A stretch of DNA of 64,000 bases from Marivivens sp. LCG002. Its GTDB lineage: Bacteria > Pseudomonadota > Alphaproteobacteria > Rhodobacterales > Rhodobacteraceae. The DNA lies in contig NZ_CP127165.1 of NCBI RefSeq assembly GCF_030264275.1, positions 2,588,501 through 2,652,500 on the forward strand, written 5' to 3'. Position numbers and translations under genes: made by a program. The notes under the pieces are model-generated. The model saw only the letters and a list, made by a program, of their open reading frames with translations. It made no database searches and had not been told where the DNA came from. Positions 54,981 through 64,000 of this stretch are shown here, piece after piece; position 1 is the first letter of the stretch, and each line of letters begins with the position of its first letter.

Positions 54981-56675
54981 TTACTCCGCTGCGACCGCCT
55001 TGGGTTCGGGCTTTTTTGCGGGTTTGGCGCCGTGCTCGTATTCTTCAAGGAAATCGAGCACCTCTTGGCGATAGGCATAGTAATCGGGATGTTCGAGCAA
55101 AGCCTTGCGGGTGCGAGGACGTGGTAATTTTACATCCGTGATCTTGCCGATGGTCGCCTGAGGACCATTGGTCATCATGACGACCCGATCCGCGAGCAGG
55201 ATGGCTTCGTCCACGTCATGCGTCACGCAGATCGCCGTAACTTTGGTGCGGCTCCAGACTTCCATCAGAACCTCTTGAAGCTCCCAACGCGTGAGAGAGT
55301 CGAGCATCCCAAAGGGTTCATCCAAAAGCAGGAGCTTGGGCGAGAGTGCAAAGGCGCGTGCAATGCCGACGCGCTGTTTCATCCCGTTGGACATCGAATG
55401 TGCAGGGCGATCCATGGCGTCGGCAAGTCCAACCCGCTCCAGATAGTATTCAACCACTTCCTGACGCTCTTCGCGCGTGGCGCGGGGGTAGACCTTGTCC
55501 ACACCGATAGAGACATTCTCCTTGGCCGTGAGCCACGGGAAAAGGTTGGGGGATTGGAAGACAACGGCGCGCTCGGGGTCAGCACCTTCGACGTGGCGAC
55601 CATCAAGCTTGATTGCACCCTTGGAAATCGCGTTCAGGCCTGCGGCCATGGTAAGAACCGTCGATTTGCCGCATCCGGAATGACCGATCAGGGAAATGAA
55701 CTCGCCGCGATTGACCTTGAGGTCAAAGTTTTCGACCACCGTCAAAGGCCCCTTTGGTGTCGGATAAATTTTGTGAAGCTGCGAGAAGTCGAGAAAGCGG
55801 TCATCTATCATCCCTTCTGTTGCAGCCGCGACGGCGGCAGGAACGCCATGGATCGGCGTTACATTCGGGAGCACACGAGACCCTTCGACTTTGCCCTCGA
55901 TACCGACATCCATCAGGTATTTCGTAACCTTGGCCCGAAGTTTTTTGAACACTTCGTCATTGTTCATTTCGCTCCGGTCGCGCGGACGCGGTATGGTCAC
56001 TTTGATCTCTGCGCCCAAAGTTCCATCGGGATTGAGAGGAATGATGCGGTCTGCCAAGAGGATCGCTTCGTCCACGTCATTGGTGATGAGGATGCAGGTT
56101 TTCTGATCCTGTTGCCAAATCTCGAGTATTTCATCCGCAAGATTGGCGCGGGTCAAAGCATCAAGCGCGGAAAGCGGCTCGTCCAAAAGAAGCATATCGG
56201 GGTTCATCGCAAGTGCCCGTGCGACCGAAACCCTCTGCCGCATCCCGCCCGAGAGCTCGGAGGGACGGCGCTGCGCGGCATGGCTCAATCCAACCATCTT
56301 GATATAGTGGTCGGCCTTTGTGCTCCGTTCCTGTGCCGAGAGGTTCCCGAAGACGGATTCCACAGCCAGAAGAATGTTCCCTTTGACCGTCAACCAAGGC
56401 ATCAGACTATAGCTCTGAAAGACAAGGCCGCGTTCTGGTCCCGGACCTTCGATCTCTTTGCCGCGAAACGTGACGGTGCCTTGATCGGGTTTATCAAGTC
56501 CCGCGACCATGTTCATGAGCGTTGACTTGCCCGTTCCCGAAAATCCGAGGATCGCGATGAACTCACCGTCTTCGACCTCGAGATTGATGTCCTTGAGAAC
56601 TTCGGTGCGATTTGCGCCTTGCCCGTAACCTTTAAAGACGTTCTTGAAGCTGAGAATGCTGGCCATGTCGATCAC
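54981..56675 (-). CDS. Nitrate ABC transporter ATPase, tandem NBD fusion (NrtC/NrtD-like)
   Basis: A 564-residue protein with two complete ABC ATPase domains. The first has Walker A GFSGTGKST (44-52), signature LSGGMRQRV, Walker B MLLLDEPLSALD and ITNDVDEAI. After a linker of about 60 residues (DVGIEGKVEGSRVLPN) comes the second: GHSGCGKST, SMSNGMKQRVGIARAF (LSGGQ degenerate to MSNGM), LLLLDEPFGMLD, VTHDVDEAI. Both belong to the nitrate/taurine type. One polypeptide thus replaces the NrtC/NrtD pair, without the NrtC substrate-binding-like extension. The start is GTG at 56675 overlapping the permease stop; ATG at 56666 is the alternative. Confidence 0.9.
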   Translation of the reverse strand: MIDMASILSFKNVFKGYGQGANRTEVLKDINLEVEDGEFIAILGFSGTGKSTLMNMVAGLDKPDQGTVTFRGKEIEGPGPERGLVFQSYSLMPWLTVKGNILLAVESVFGNLSAQERSTKADHYIKMVGLSHAAQRRPSELSGGMRQRVSVARALAMNPDMLLLDEPLSALDALTRANLADEILEIWQQDQKTCILITNDVDEAILLADRIIPLNPDGTLGAEIKVTIPRPRDRSEMNNDEVFKKLRAKVTKYLMDVGIEGKVEGSRVLPNVTPIHGVPAAVAAATEGMIDDRFLDFSQLHKIYPTPKGPLTVVENFDLKVNRGEFISLIGHSGCGKSTVLTMAAGLNAISKGAIKLDGRHVEGADPERAVVFQSPNLFPWLTAKENVSIGVDKVYPRATREERQEVVEYYLERVGLADAMDRPAHSMSNGMKQRVGIARAFALSPKLLLLDEPFGMLDSLTRWELQEVLMEVWSRTKVTAICVTHDVDEAILLADRVVMMTNGPQATIGKITDVKLPRPRTRKALLEHPDYYAYRQEVLDFLEEYEHGAKPAKKPEPKAVAAE

Positions 56676-57754
56676 CGTGTCGAAGAGAAGGTGAAGAGGG
56701 ACTGGATCGCGAACATCACGCGGTCGAGCAAGAAGCCGATGATCCCGATTGTGAACACTGCAACCATGATACGGGCGAGAGATGATGAAGATCCGTTCTG
56801 GAATTCATCCCAAACAAATTTACCAAGACCAGGGTTCTGGGCGAGCATCTCGGCGGCGATGAGAACCATCCAACCCACGCCAAGCGAAAGGCGCAGACCC
56901 GTAAAGATAAGGGGAAGCGCAGAAGGTAGAACAAGCTTGGTGATTTTGGTCCAAGTGTTCATCTTGAGCACCTTGGAAACCGAAATCAGATCCTTGTCGA
57001 TCGACGCCACACCGAGCGCGGTGTTGATCAACGTGGGCCAAAGCGAGCAAAGCGTTACTGTAATCGCCGAAACAAGAAACGATTTGGCAAAAAGACCGTC
57101 GTTCGACTCGATCAGCGCCGAAATGACCATCGTTACGATCGGGAGCCAAGCCAGCGGCGAAACAGGTTTGAAAATCTGCACAATCGGATTGATTGCCGCG
57201 TTCGCCGTAGGCGAAAGACCCGCGAGGATACCGACGGGGATCGCAACAACCGAGGCAATAAGGAACCCGAAGAACACGGTTTTGATCGAGGTTCCGATCT
57301 GGTCGTAATACGAGGGCGCACCCGTATAGGCCATGGTCTTGACCTCATCCGCGCGCCCTGCCTCGATCAGCTTTTGGTTCCGCGCCTCGAGGCGGTCGTA
57401 AAAAACAGCCTCTTTTTCAGCCTTTTCACCGGCATCGGCGTGAAGCGCAACAGCCTCGTTCCAGACCTGTACAGGACCGGGGATGGCACCAAGCGACGTT
57501 TGAACCTTGGGCGCCAAAGTGCCCCAAAGCATCAAGAACGCCAGAATTGCCAACATGGGCACGCCAAGAAGACGCCAGATTTCTTTTCCCTGCGCGCGCG
57601 GATTATCTCCTGCAATCGCTTTGAGAATTGGCGTGATCCAAGGCAGGCCAACGACCTTGAACCATGCGTCGGCCTTGTTGATACGGGTAAAGAGCTTTGC
57701 TTTGCGTGCCTCGCGATCAACGCTCTTGGCAAATTCAGGATCGGCGGTGGTCAT
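56672..57754 (-). CDS. nrtB: Nitrate/nitrite ABC transporter permease
   Basis: A 360-residue BPD-type permease. An N-terminal cytosolic stretch of 65 residues leads to a first span (LAILAFLMLWGTLA), then a hydrophilic Ala/Glu-rich loop of about 60 residues (HADAGEKAEKEAVFYDRLEA), and the membrane core with the EAA-like loop ALGVASIDKDLISVSKVL. Family NrtB/SsuC. Its stop overlaps the GTG of the fused ATPase gene. It moves nitrate delivered by NrtA into the cytosol. Confidence 0.9.
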   Translation of the reverse strand: MTTADPEFAKSVDREARKAKLFTRINKADAWFKVVGLPWITPILKAIAGDNPRAQGKEIWRLLGVPMLAILAFLMLWGTLAPKVQTSLGAIPGPVQVWNEAVALHADAGEKAEKEAVFYDRLEARNQKLIEAGRADEVKTMAYTGAPSYYDQIGTSIKTVFFGFLIASVVAIPVGILAGLSPTANAAINPIVQIFKPVSPLAWLPIVTMVISALIESNDGLFAKSFLVSAITVTLCSLWPTLINTALGVASIDKDLISVSKVLKMNTWTKITKLVLPSALPLIFTGLRLSLGVGWMVLIAAEMLAQNPGLGKFVWDEFQNGSSSSLARIMVAVFTIGIIGFLLDRVMFAIQSLFTFSSTR

Positions 57755-57813
57755 GGCAATGTCCTCGCAAGTAGGGGACCGGAGACCTTTGCAGCCTCCG
57801 GTTTTAATCCGGG

Positions 57814-59181
57814 TTAACCTTGGATTTCGTTACCGACGACGGTCTGACCCGACTTGAGGCCGATGCTCAGACTGTCGATGTAGGCATTAGGCGTGCGTGC
57901 ATCGAAGGGTACGCCATCAATGATGTCCTCGGCGGGGGTAGGTGCGCGATAGCCATCGCTATCCCAGGGGAAGTCGGCTTCATTCGCAAGCCCCTCCTCC
58001 ACAAGCATACGTGCCGCCTGCAGATAGATGTCCGGCTTGTAGACCGACTTGGCCACTTCATCATACCAGCCATCGGGCTTGGTCTCGGCGATCTGCCCCC
58101 AACGGCGCATTTGTGTCAGATACCAGACTGCGTCCGAGTAGAACGGATAGTTGGCATAATAGCGAAAGAATACGTTGAAATCAGGAACGTCACGCACATC
58201 GCCCGGTTCATATTCGAAAGTGCCTGTCATGGAGTTGTCGATCACGTCCGCATCCGCCCCCACATACTCGGGCTTGGCCAGAATGTTCACCGCTTCAATA
58301 CGGTTGGCGTTGTCATTCTCGTCAAGCCACATCGCAGCCCGAATGAGGGCCTTGGTCAGTGCAAGCGTGGTATTGGGGTTTTGCTCGACAAACTCGGCGC
58401 TAAGACCGAAGACTTTTTCAGGATTGTTTTTCCAGATCTCGTAGTCGGTGATCACCGGCACACCGATCCCCTTGATCACGGCTTGCTGGTTCCATGGCTC
58501 GCCCACACAATAGCCGTTGATGGTTCCGGCCTCGAGCGTCGCAGGCATCTGCGGCGGCGGGGTTACAGAGAGAAAGACATCGGCTGCGATTTGCCCCGTG
58601 ACATCCTCGGGCGAATAGAAGCCCGGATTGAGACCACCCGAGGCCAGCCAGTAGCGAAGTTCGTAATTGTGGGTCGAGACGGGGAAAACCATTCCCATAT
58701 TGAAAGGCTTGCCCTGATTGCGGAACTCTTCGACGACGGGAACCAATGCCTCGGCGCTGATCGGATGCTGGGGACGACCGTCTTCCATAGACGAGATATG
58801 GGGACGCATCATGTCCCAAACCTCGTTCGAAACCGTGATGCCGTTTCCGTTAAGATCCATGGAGAACGGGGTCACGATATGCGCTTCGGTGCCGTATCCG
58901 ATGGTTGCGGCAATCGGTTGACCTGCGAGCATATGCGCGCCATCCAAAGTGCCGTCGATGACGCCATCGAGCAGAACTTTCCAGTTTGCTTGTGCTTCCA
59001 GAGTGACGAAAAGACCCTCATCAAGGAAATACCCCTGTTCATAGGCCACAGCGAGAGGGGCCATATCGGTCAGTTTGATGAAGCCGAGTTTCAGCTCGTC
59101 CTTTTCCAGTTCGAGCATTTCGGCGAATGCGGGCGAGGTCAGGAGTGTGGTTGCCGTCAAAATGGCTGTTAGCCTTTTCAT
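57814..59181 (-). CDS. nrtA: Nitrate-binding periplasmic protein
   Basis: The solute-binding protein (455 residues) of the nitrate ABC importer, CmpA/NrtA family. Signal peptide [20 protein letters not shown] is cleaved near AFA-EM. The mature part has [38 protein letters not shown] and [11 protein letters not shown], which are family hallmarks of ligand contacts. It is the first structural gene of the operon and lies just 3' of the ANTAR leader and terminator, so it is the gene whose transcription is gated by NasT. Confidence 0.94.
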   Translation of the reverse strand: MKRLTAILTATTLLTSPAFAEMLELEKDELKLGFIKLTDMAPLAVAYEQGYFLDEGLFVTLEAQANWKVLLDGVIDGTLDGAHMLAGQPIAATIGYGTEAHIVTPFSMDLNGNGITVSNEVWDMMRPHISSMEDGRPQHPISAEALVPVVEEFRNQGKPFNMGMVFPVSTHNYELRYWLASGGLNPGFYSPEDVTGQIAADVFLSVTPPPQMPATLEAGTINGYCVGEPWNQQAVIKGIGVPVITDYEIWKNNPEKVFGLSAEFVEQNPNTTLALTKALIRAAMWLDENDNANRIEAVNILAKPEYVGADADVIDNSMTGTFEYEPGDVRDVPDFNVFFRYYANYPFYSDAVWYLTQMRRWGQIAETKPDGWYDEVAKSVYKPDIYLQAARMLVEEGLANEADFPWDSDGYRAPTPAEDIIDGVPFDARTPNAYIDSLSIGLKSGQTVVGNEIQG

Positions 59182-59220
59182 TCGTTCGTTCCCTGTTTTG
59201 GCACATGGGCCGTCCCAATC

Positions 59221-59274
59221 AAAAAAGCCGCCGACCTTGATCTGCAGGAGGATTGCAGAAGGTCGAGCGGCTTT
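59221..59274 (-). terminator. Attenuator terminator in the nrtA leader
   Basis: On the minus strand AAAGCCGCTCGACCTT (59274-59259) pairs with AAGGTCGGCGGCTTT (59238-59224), one bulged base, with an inner CTGCA/TGCAG stem and loop ATCCTCC, followed at once by TTTTTT (59226-59221), 40 bases before the nrtA ATG. This is a strong Rho-independent terminator placed between nasS and nrtA. Confidence 0.9.
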
Positions 59275-59328
59275 GCTCTTTGGTCCCCAGATGGCGAGGA
59301 CTAATGTCGTGGTCGCGTCGTTGCGGCC
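59265..59328 (-). promoter_or_regulatory. ANTAR-type tandem hairpins (P1 and P2) in the nrtA leader RNA
   Basis: P1 (59311-59328) reads GGCCGC-AACGAC-GCGACC: a 6-bp stem with one mismatch and hexaloop AACGAC. P2 (59265-59278) reads GAGC-AAAGCC-GCTC: a 4-bp stem with hexaloop AAAGCC. Both loops have A at position 1 and G at position 4, the pattern reported for ANTAR-protein binding. P2 shares its 3' bases with the 5' arm of the terminator, so P2 and terminator exclude each other. NasT, encoded upstream, is the expected binder; this is a nitrate-responsive antitermination switch. A further hairpin, GAGCATTT with AAATGCTC outside GC-rich arms, precedes P1. Confidence 0.75.
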
Positions 59329-59415
59329 TGATTTATTCGTATCTCAGCAGGGTCGGGTCTTGGAGCATTTGCAGCATCGAAATTGCTGCCGCGCAGCAAA
59401 ATGCTCAAATTTTGG

Positions 59416-60591
59416 TCAGCTGCGCGGGTTGGGATCAAAAACTTTGCCATCGAAGAATACATCAGGCTCCAATTGGAGTGTGCCATGGGCCGAATCTATC
59501 TTCATCCGCTCCATTGCTGCGCCTTCGATTTTCCAGTCCGAGAGCGGGAGCCCCGCCAGCTCGGGCGCGAGCGCAGCGCGATAAACATCCGTGCGAAACA
59601 CGCCCTTTGCGGCTTCAATCGCGGTGTCGAGATCCAACCCGTGACGCAAGGCCAGTTGTCTGGCGATCCATGCAGCCCAGGATTGCCAGGGGAAACTCGC
59701 GGATCCATCGGTAAAGGTCAGAAAGTTGGGGACCTGACGCGTTTCGCCTCTCTGGGAAATCACGAGCCTGCCCTCGAATGCGCGCTCGAGAATTTCGGGC
59801 GCAACATCCACGTATTCAGGACGAGCAAGGATTTCGGAGGCGGTCATGTGGTTTTCACGCTGATCCAACCATTTGCCAGCGCGCCAAACCGCACGGGTCA
59901 AACGTTCGGCAACGTCGGGTTCTGCTTCCCGAAACTCTTTCCGAACGGCCAATACCTTTTCAGGCGCAAACCCCCAGATTGCGGCAAGAGGCAAAAGCAG
60001 CGTTCCGACACCGTTCTCCACTGCGATCGATCCCCAAGGCTCGCCAACGCAAAAGGCGTCAATCTCGCCCGCAGCCATAGCTTCGGCCATGAGCGATGGG
60101 GGAATGGTCTTTATCTCGACGCTCTGAAGGTCCGAAAGTCCAAGACCCGCCAGCCAATAGTGCAAAAGCTCGGCATGCATCGAGAATGGAAAAGGCACGG
60201 CAATCCGCAACGGGTGAGCCGCACATTCAAGGAGCGCATGCCCCGCAGCCATTGCATCGCGGAAATCGAAAGCGAATTGCTGACTGCGCAGCCGCTCCGC
60301 AAGGGCGTTAGAGACGCCAACCACCGTGCCATTCACCGAGAGCACACTCAGCACATCCAGCTCGGCATGAGCCCCGAGTCCCAGGGCAAGCGCGATCGGA
60401 ACCGGCGCAAGCATATGTGCAGCCTCCACACGGCCGTGGACCAACATATCACGCAGCGTCGACCAAGAAGGGGCTTTCACCAATTCGATAGTCAGACCTT
60501 CTTGCGTTGCAAACCCCAACTCCTTTGCGGCGATGATCGGCGCGGAATCCACAAGGGGCATGATACCGACCCTGACGTTAGCGCCCTTCAT
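59416..60591 (-). CDS. nasS: NasS nitrate/nitrite sensor (NrtA-family protein)
   Basis: A 391-residue NrtA/CmpA-family protein without a signal peptide (MKGANVRVGIMPLVDSAP), hence cytosolic. HMLAPVPIALALGLG and CVGEPWGSIAV match the ligand-binding motifs seen in NrtA. In Paracoccus and Azotobacter NasS binds NasT in the absence of nitrate or nitrite and releases it when ligand binds. The ATG (60591) overlaps the nasT stop. The gene is followed by the nrtA leader, so the sensor is encoded right before the target RNA it controls. Confidence 0.92.
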   Translation of the reverse strand: MKGANVRVGIMPLVDSAPIIAAKELGFATQEGLTIELVKAPSWSTLRDMLVHGRVEAAHMLAPVPIALALGLGAHAELDVLSVLSVNGTVVGVSNALAERLRSQQFAFDFRDAMAAGHALLECAAHPLRIAVPFPFSMHAELLHYWLAGLGLSDLQSVEIKTIPPSLMAEAMAAGEIDAFCVGEPWGSIAVENGVGTLLLPLAAIWGFAPEKVLAVRKEFREAEPDVAERLTRAVWRAGKWLDQRENHMTASEILARPEYVDVAPEILERAFEGRLVISQRGETRQVPNFLTFTDGSASFPWQSWAAWIARQLALRHGLDLDTAIEAAKGVFRTDVYRAALAPELAGLPLSDWKIEGAAMERMKIDSAHGTLQLEPDVFFDGKVFDPNPRS

Positions 60592-61172
60592 GACAAAAGC
60601 CCTGCAGCGGTAACAAGCGCGCTCGCGACTTCAGCGACTTTGCGGCCCTGATCCATCGCGGTCTTGCGAAGCAAAGCATATGCGGCCTCTTCCTCGATAC
60701 CGCGCGCTTTCATCAAAATTCCCTTGGCTTTATCGATGACTTTGCGCTCCTCGAGCGCTTTTTTTGTCGCCTCAAGCTCTTTGCGCATCCGATGGAACAT
60801 GTGGAAACGGGTAATGGCAGCGTCCAGAATGGGCTTGAGCCGCTCCGGTTTCAGTCCGTCGACCACATATGCAGAGACCCCAGCTTCAATCGCGGATTTC
60901 GTAAGGCCGTCATCACTTCGATCAACGAACATCGCGACGGGGCGATCCAGAGGTCCAGTCGCCAGCGCCATTTCCTCGAGCATGTCCCGAGAAGGGCTTT
61001 CCATATCGATCAGCACCACATCGGGATTTCTCTCCGAGATACGCCGTGCCAATCCCGCCTCTTCGGTGATGAAAGAGACCTCGAAATCGCCAGCATCGCT
61101 GAGGCTATCGGCAATAAGCGTCGCGCGTGCTTGGTTTTTTTCGATGACAACAATCGAGAGTTTCTTAGCCAT
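60588..61172 (-). CDS. nasT: NasT ANTAR-domain transcription antiterminator
   Basis: A 194-residue two-domain protein: a receiver-like N-terminal domain (SIVVIEKNQARATL, VVLIDMESPS, VSAYVVDGLKPERL) lacking the paired acidic residues of true receivers, then a coiled linker and the ANTAR domain (LEERKVIDKAKGILMKARG, EEAAYALLRKTAMDQG). ANTAR domains bind paired hexaloop hairpins and prevent terminator formation. The target hairpins are found 1.3 kb downstream in the nrtA leader. Partner NasS is encoded next. Upstream 209 bases reach the tRNA-fMet gene. Confidence 0.93.
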   Translation of the reverse strand: MAKKLSIVVIEKNQARATLIADSLSDAGDFEVSFITEEAGLARRISERNPDVVLIDMESPSRDMLEEMALATGPLDRPVAMFVDRSDDGLTKSAIEAGVSAYVVDGLKPERLKPILDAAITRFHMFHRMRKELEATKKALEERKVIDKAKGILMKARGIEEEAAYALLRKTAMDQGRKVAEVASALVTAAGLLS

Positions 61173-61381
61173 AAGAAGATCAATCAGATCAGGCTAAACC
61201 AAAGTAAAGGCGGCCTGATACACCATCCATTAGCCACAAAAGCTTTGGTCTGCTTCAGCTCAATCTGTGGGCGTTTTGCTCAAATTTAATGCAAATATGT
61301 TGCCGCTCAACCGCCGTGAGCTTCGTTATATGCCACGTGCGTTTGCAGCTTATAGCTTTGGATTTTTTATCCCTTAAGACT

Positions 61382-61458
<77 letters not shown>

Positions 61459-61548
61459 CCATTTTTAGCTTGGCGCTAAGTTGTTTCCCATCTGGGTTAT
61501 GTGATGGGATTTGCTATCGTTTAGAGAGAATTTTGGTTCTTACTAGGT

Positions 61549-61663
61549 CTGGCGGTGACTTACTCTCCCACGTCTTAAGACGCAGTACCATCAGCGCGAC
61601 GGCACTTAACGGCCGAGTTCGGAAAGGGATCGGGTGTTTTGCTCGTGCTATAGCCACCAGACC
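61549..61663 (-). rRNA. rrf: 5S ribosomal RNA
   Basis: About 115 nt with the ends TCTGGTGGC and GCCAGAC pairing as helix I, and the conserved CCGATCCCTTTCCGAACTCGG segment (quoted part CCGAACTCGG). Lies 82 bases after the 23S end and 90 bases before tRNA-fMet. Ends are set by helix I and may be off by a few bases. Confidence 0.95.
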
Positions 61664-61744
61664 GAGAAAGAACCAAGAATTCCAAGTCATGTACACATTG
61701 TTGGTGTATGGCTTTTGATTTGCAGCGTTGCTTTTACTGGATCA

Positions 61745-64000
<2,256 letters not shown>

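Noticed and set aside
61320..61345. A sigma-54 promoter (TGGCAT...) upstream of nasT
   Set aside because: The -12 GC element is missing at the right spacing.

Overview
The window looks like an ordinary chromosomal segment of a marine-type alphaproteobacterium of the order Rhodobacterales (Roseobacter group or close relative; genus not resolved). The basis is the GC-rich codon usage, the rrn end with 23S, 5S and tRNA-fMet in that order, the aa3-type oxidase subunit IV microprotein, the argH/lysA/lptM-like cluster, ETF-quinone oxidoreductase, PHB genes and a NasS/NasT-controlled nitrate assimilation operon. I see no phage, insertion sequence, CRISPR array or clear genomic island. Almost all DNA is coding, genes are tightly packed and many overlap by ATGA or TGATG junctions.

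Layout. 1-3.7 kb (minus): a large TIGR02302/DUF4175 protein cut by the edge, lysA, a DUF2834 protein, a 36-residue LptM-like lipoprotein and argH. 3.7-12 kb: a TlpA-like thioredoxin, a YqgE protein, a DsbD N-terminal-domain protein, an RND efflux pump with its adaptor, moaB and a degenerate uracil-DNA-glycosylase-like protein. 12-15 kb: pyrB, a dihydroorotase-like pyrC without metal ligands, and plsY. 15-22 kb: gshA, rsmE, ubiA, an OmpA-family protein and the Sua5/TsaC tRNA modification enzyme. 22-29.5 kb: acyl-CoA dehydrogenase with a metallo-hydrolase, the oxidase subunit IV microprotein, a lipoprotein, azlCD, a GNAT and greA. 29.7-36.3 kb: ETF-QO, a TPR protein, ispE, a long-chain polyprenyl diphosphate synthase, a tRNA methyltransferase and a YdcH-like protein. 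36.3-41.4 kb: phaA/phaB with PhaR-like sites between them, an EAL protein, tag, moaE/moaD and pgsA. 41.5-48.7 kb: uvrC, a FolM-like pteridine reductase, a Na/Ca antiporter, an S49 peptidase, an ABC-2 exporter and a PagL-like lipid A deacylase.

48.7-61.2 kb is the most structured block: a minus-strand nitrate assimilation operon, nasT-nasS-[leader]-nrtA-nrtB-nrtCD(fused)-nasB-like FAD reductase-nasA-trpD2/ybiB-like-cysG. NasT is an ANTAR RNA-binding antiterminator and NasS a cytosolic nitrate-binding sensor. The 234-nt leader before nrtA holds two hexaloop hairpins with A at loop position 1 and G at position 4. The second is mutually exclusive with a strong Rho-independent terminator. This gives a complete, sequence-readable nitrate attenuation switch. 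No nitrite reductase gene is in the operon although siroheme synthase is. The molybdenum cofactor genes moaB, moaD and moaE elsewhere in the window serve Mo enzymes such as NasA.

61.4-64 kb: tRNA-fMet, 5S rRNA and the 3' four fifths of a 23S rRNA gene, all on the minus strand, upstream of and co-directional with the nas genes.
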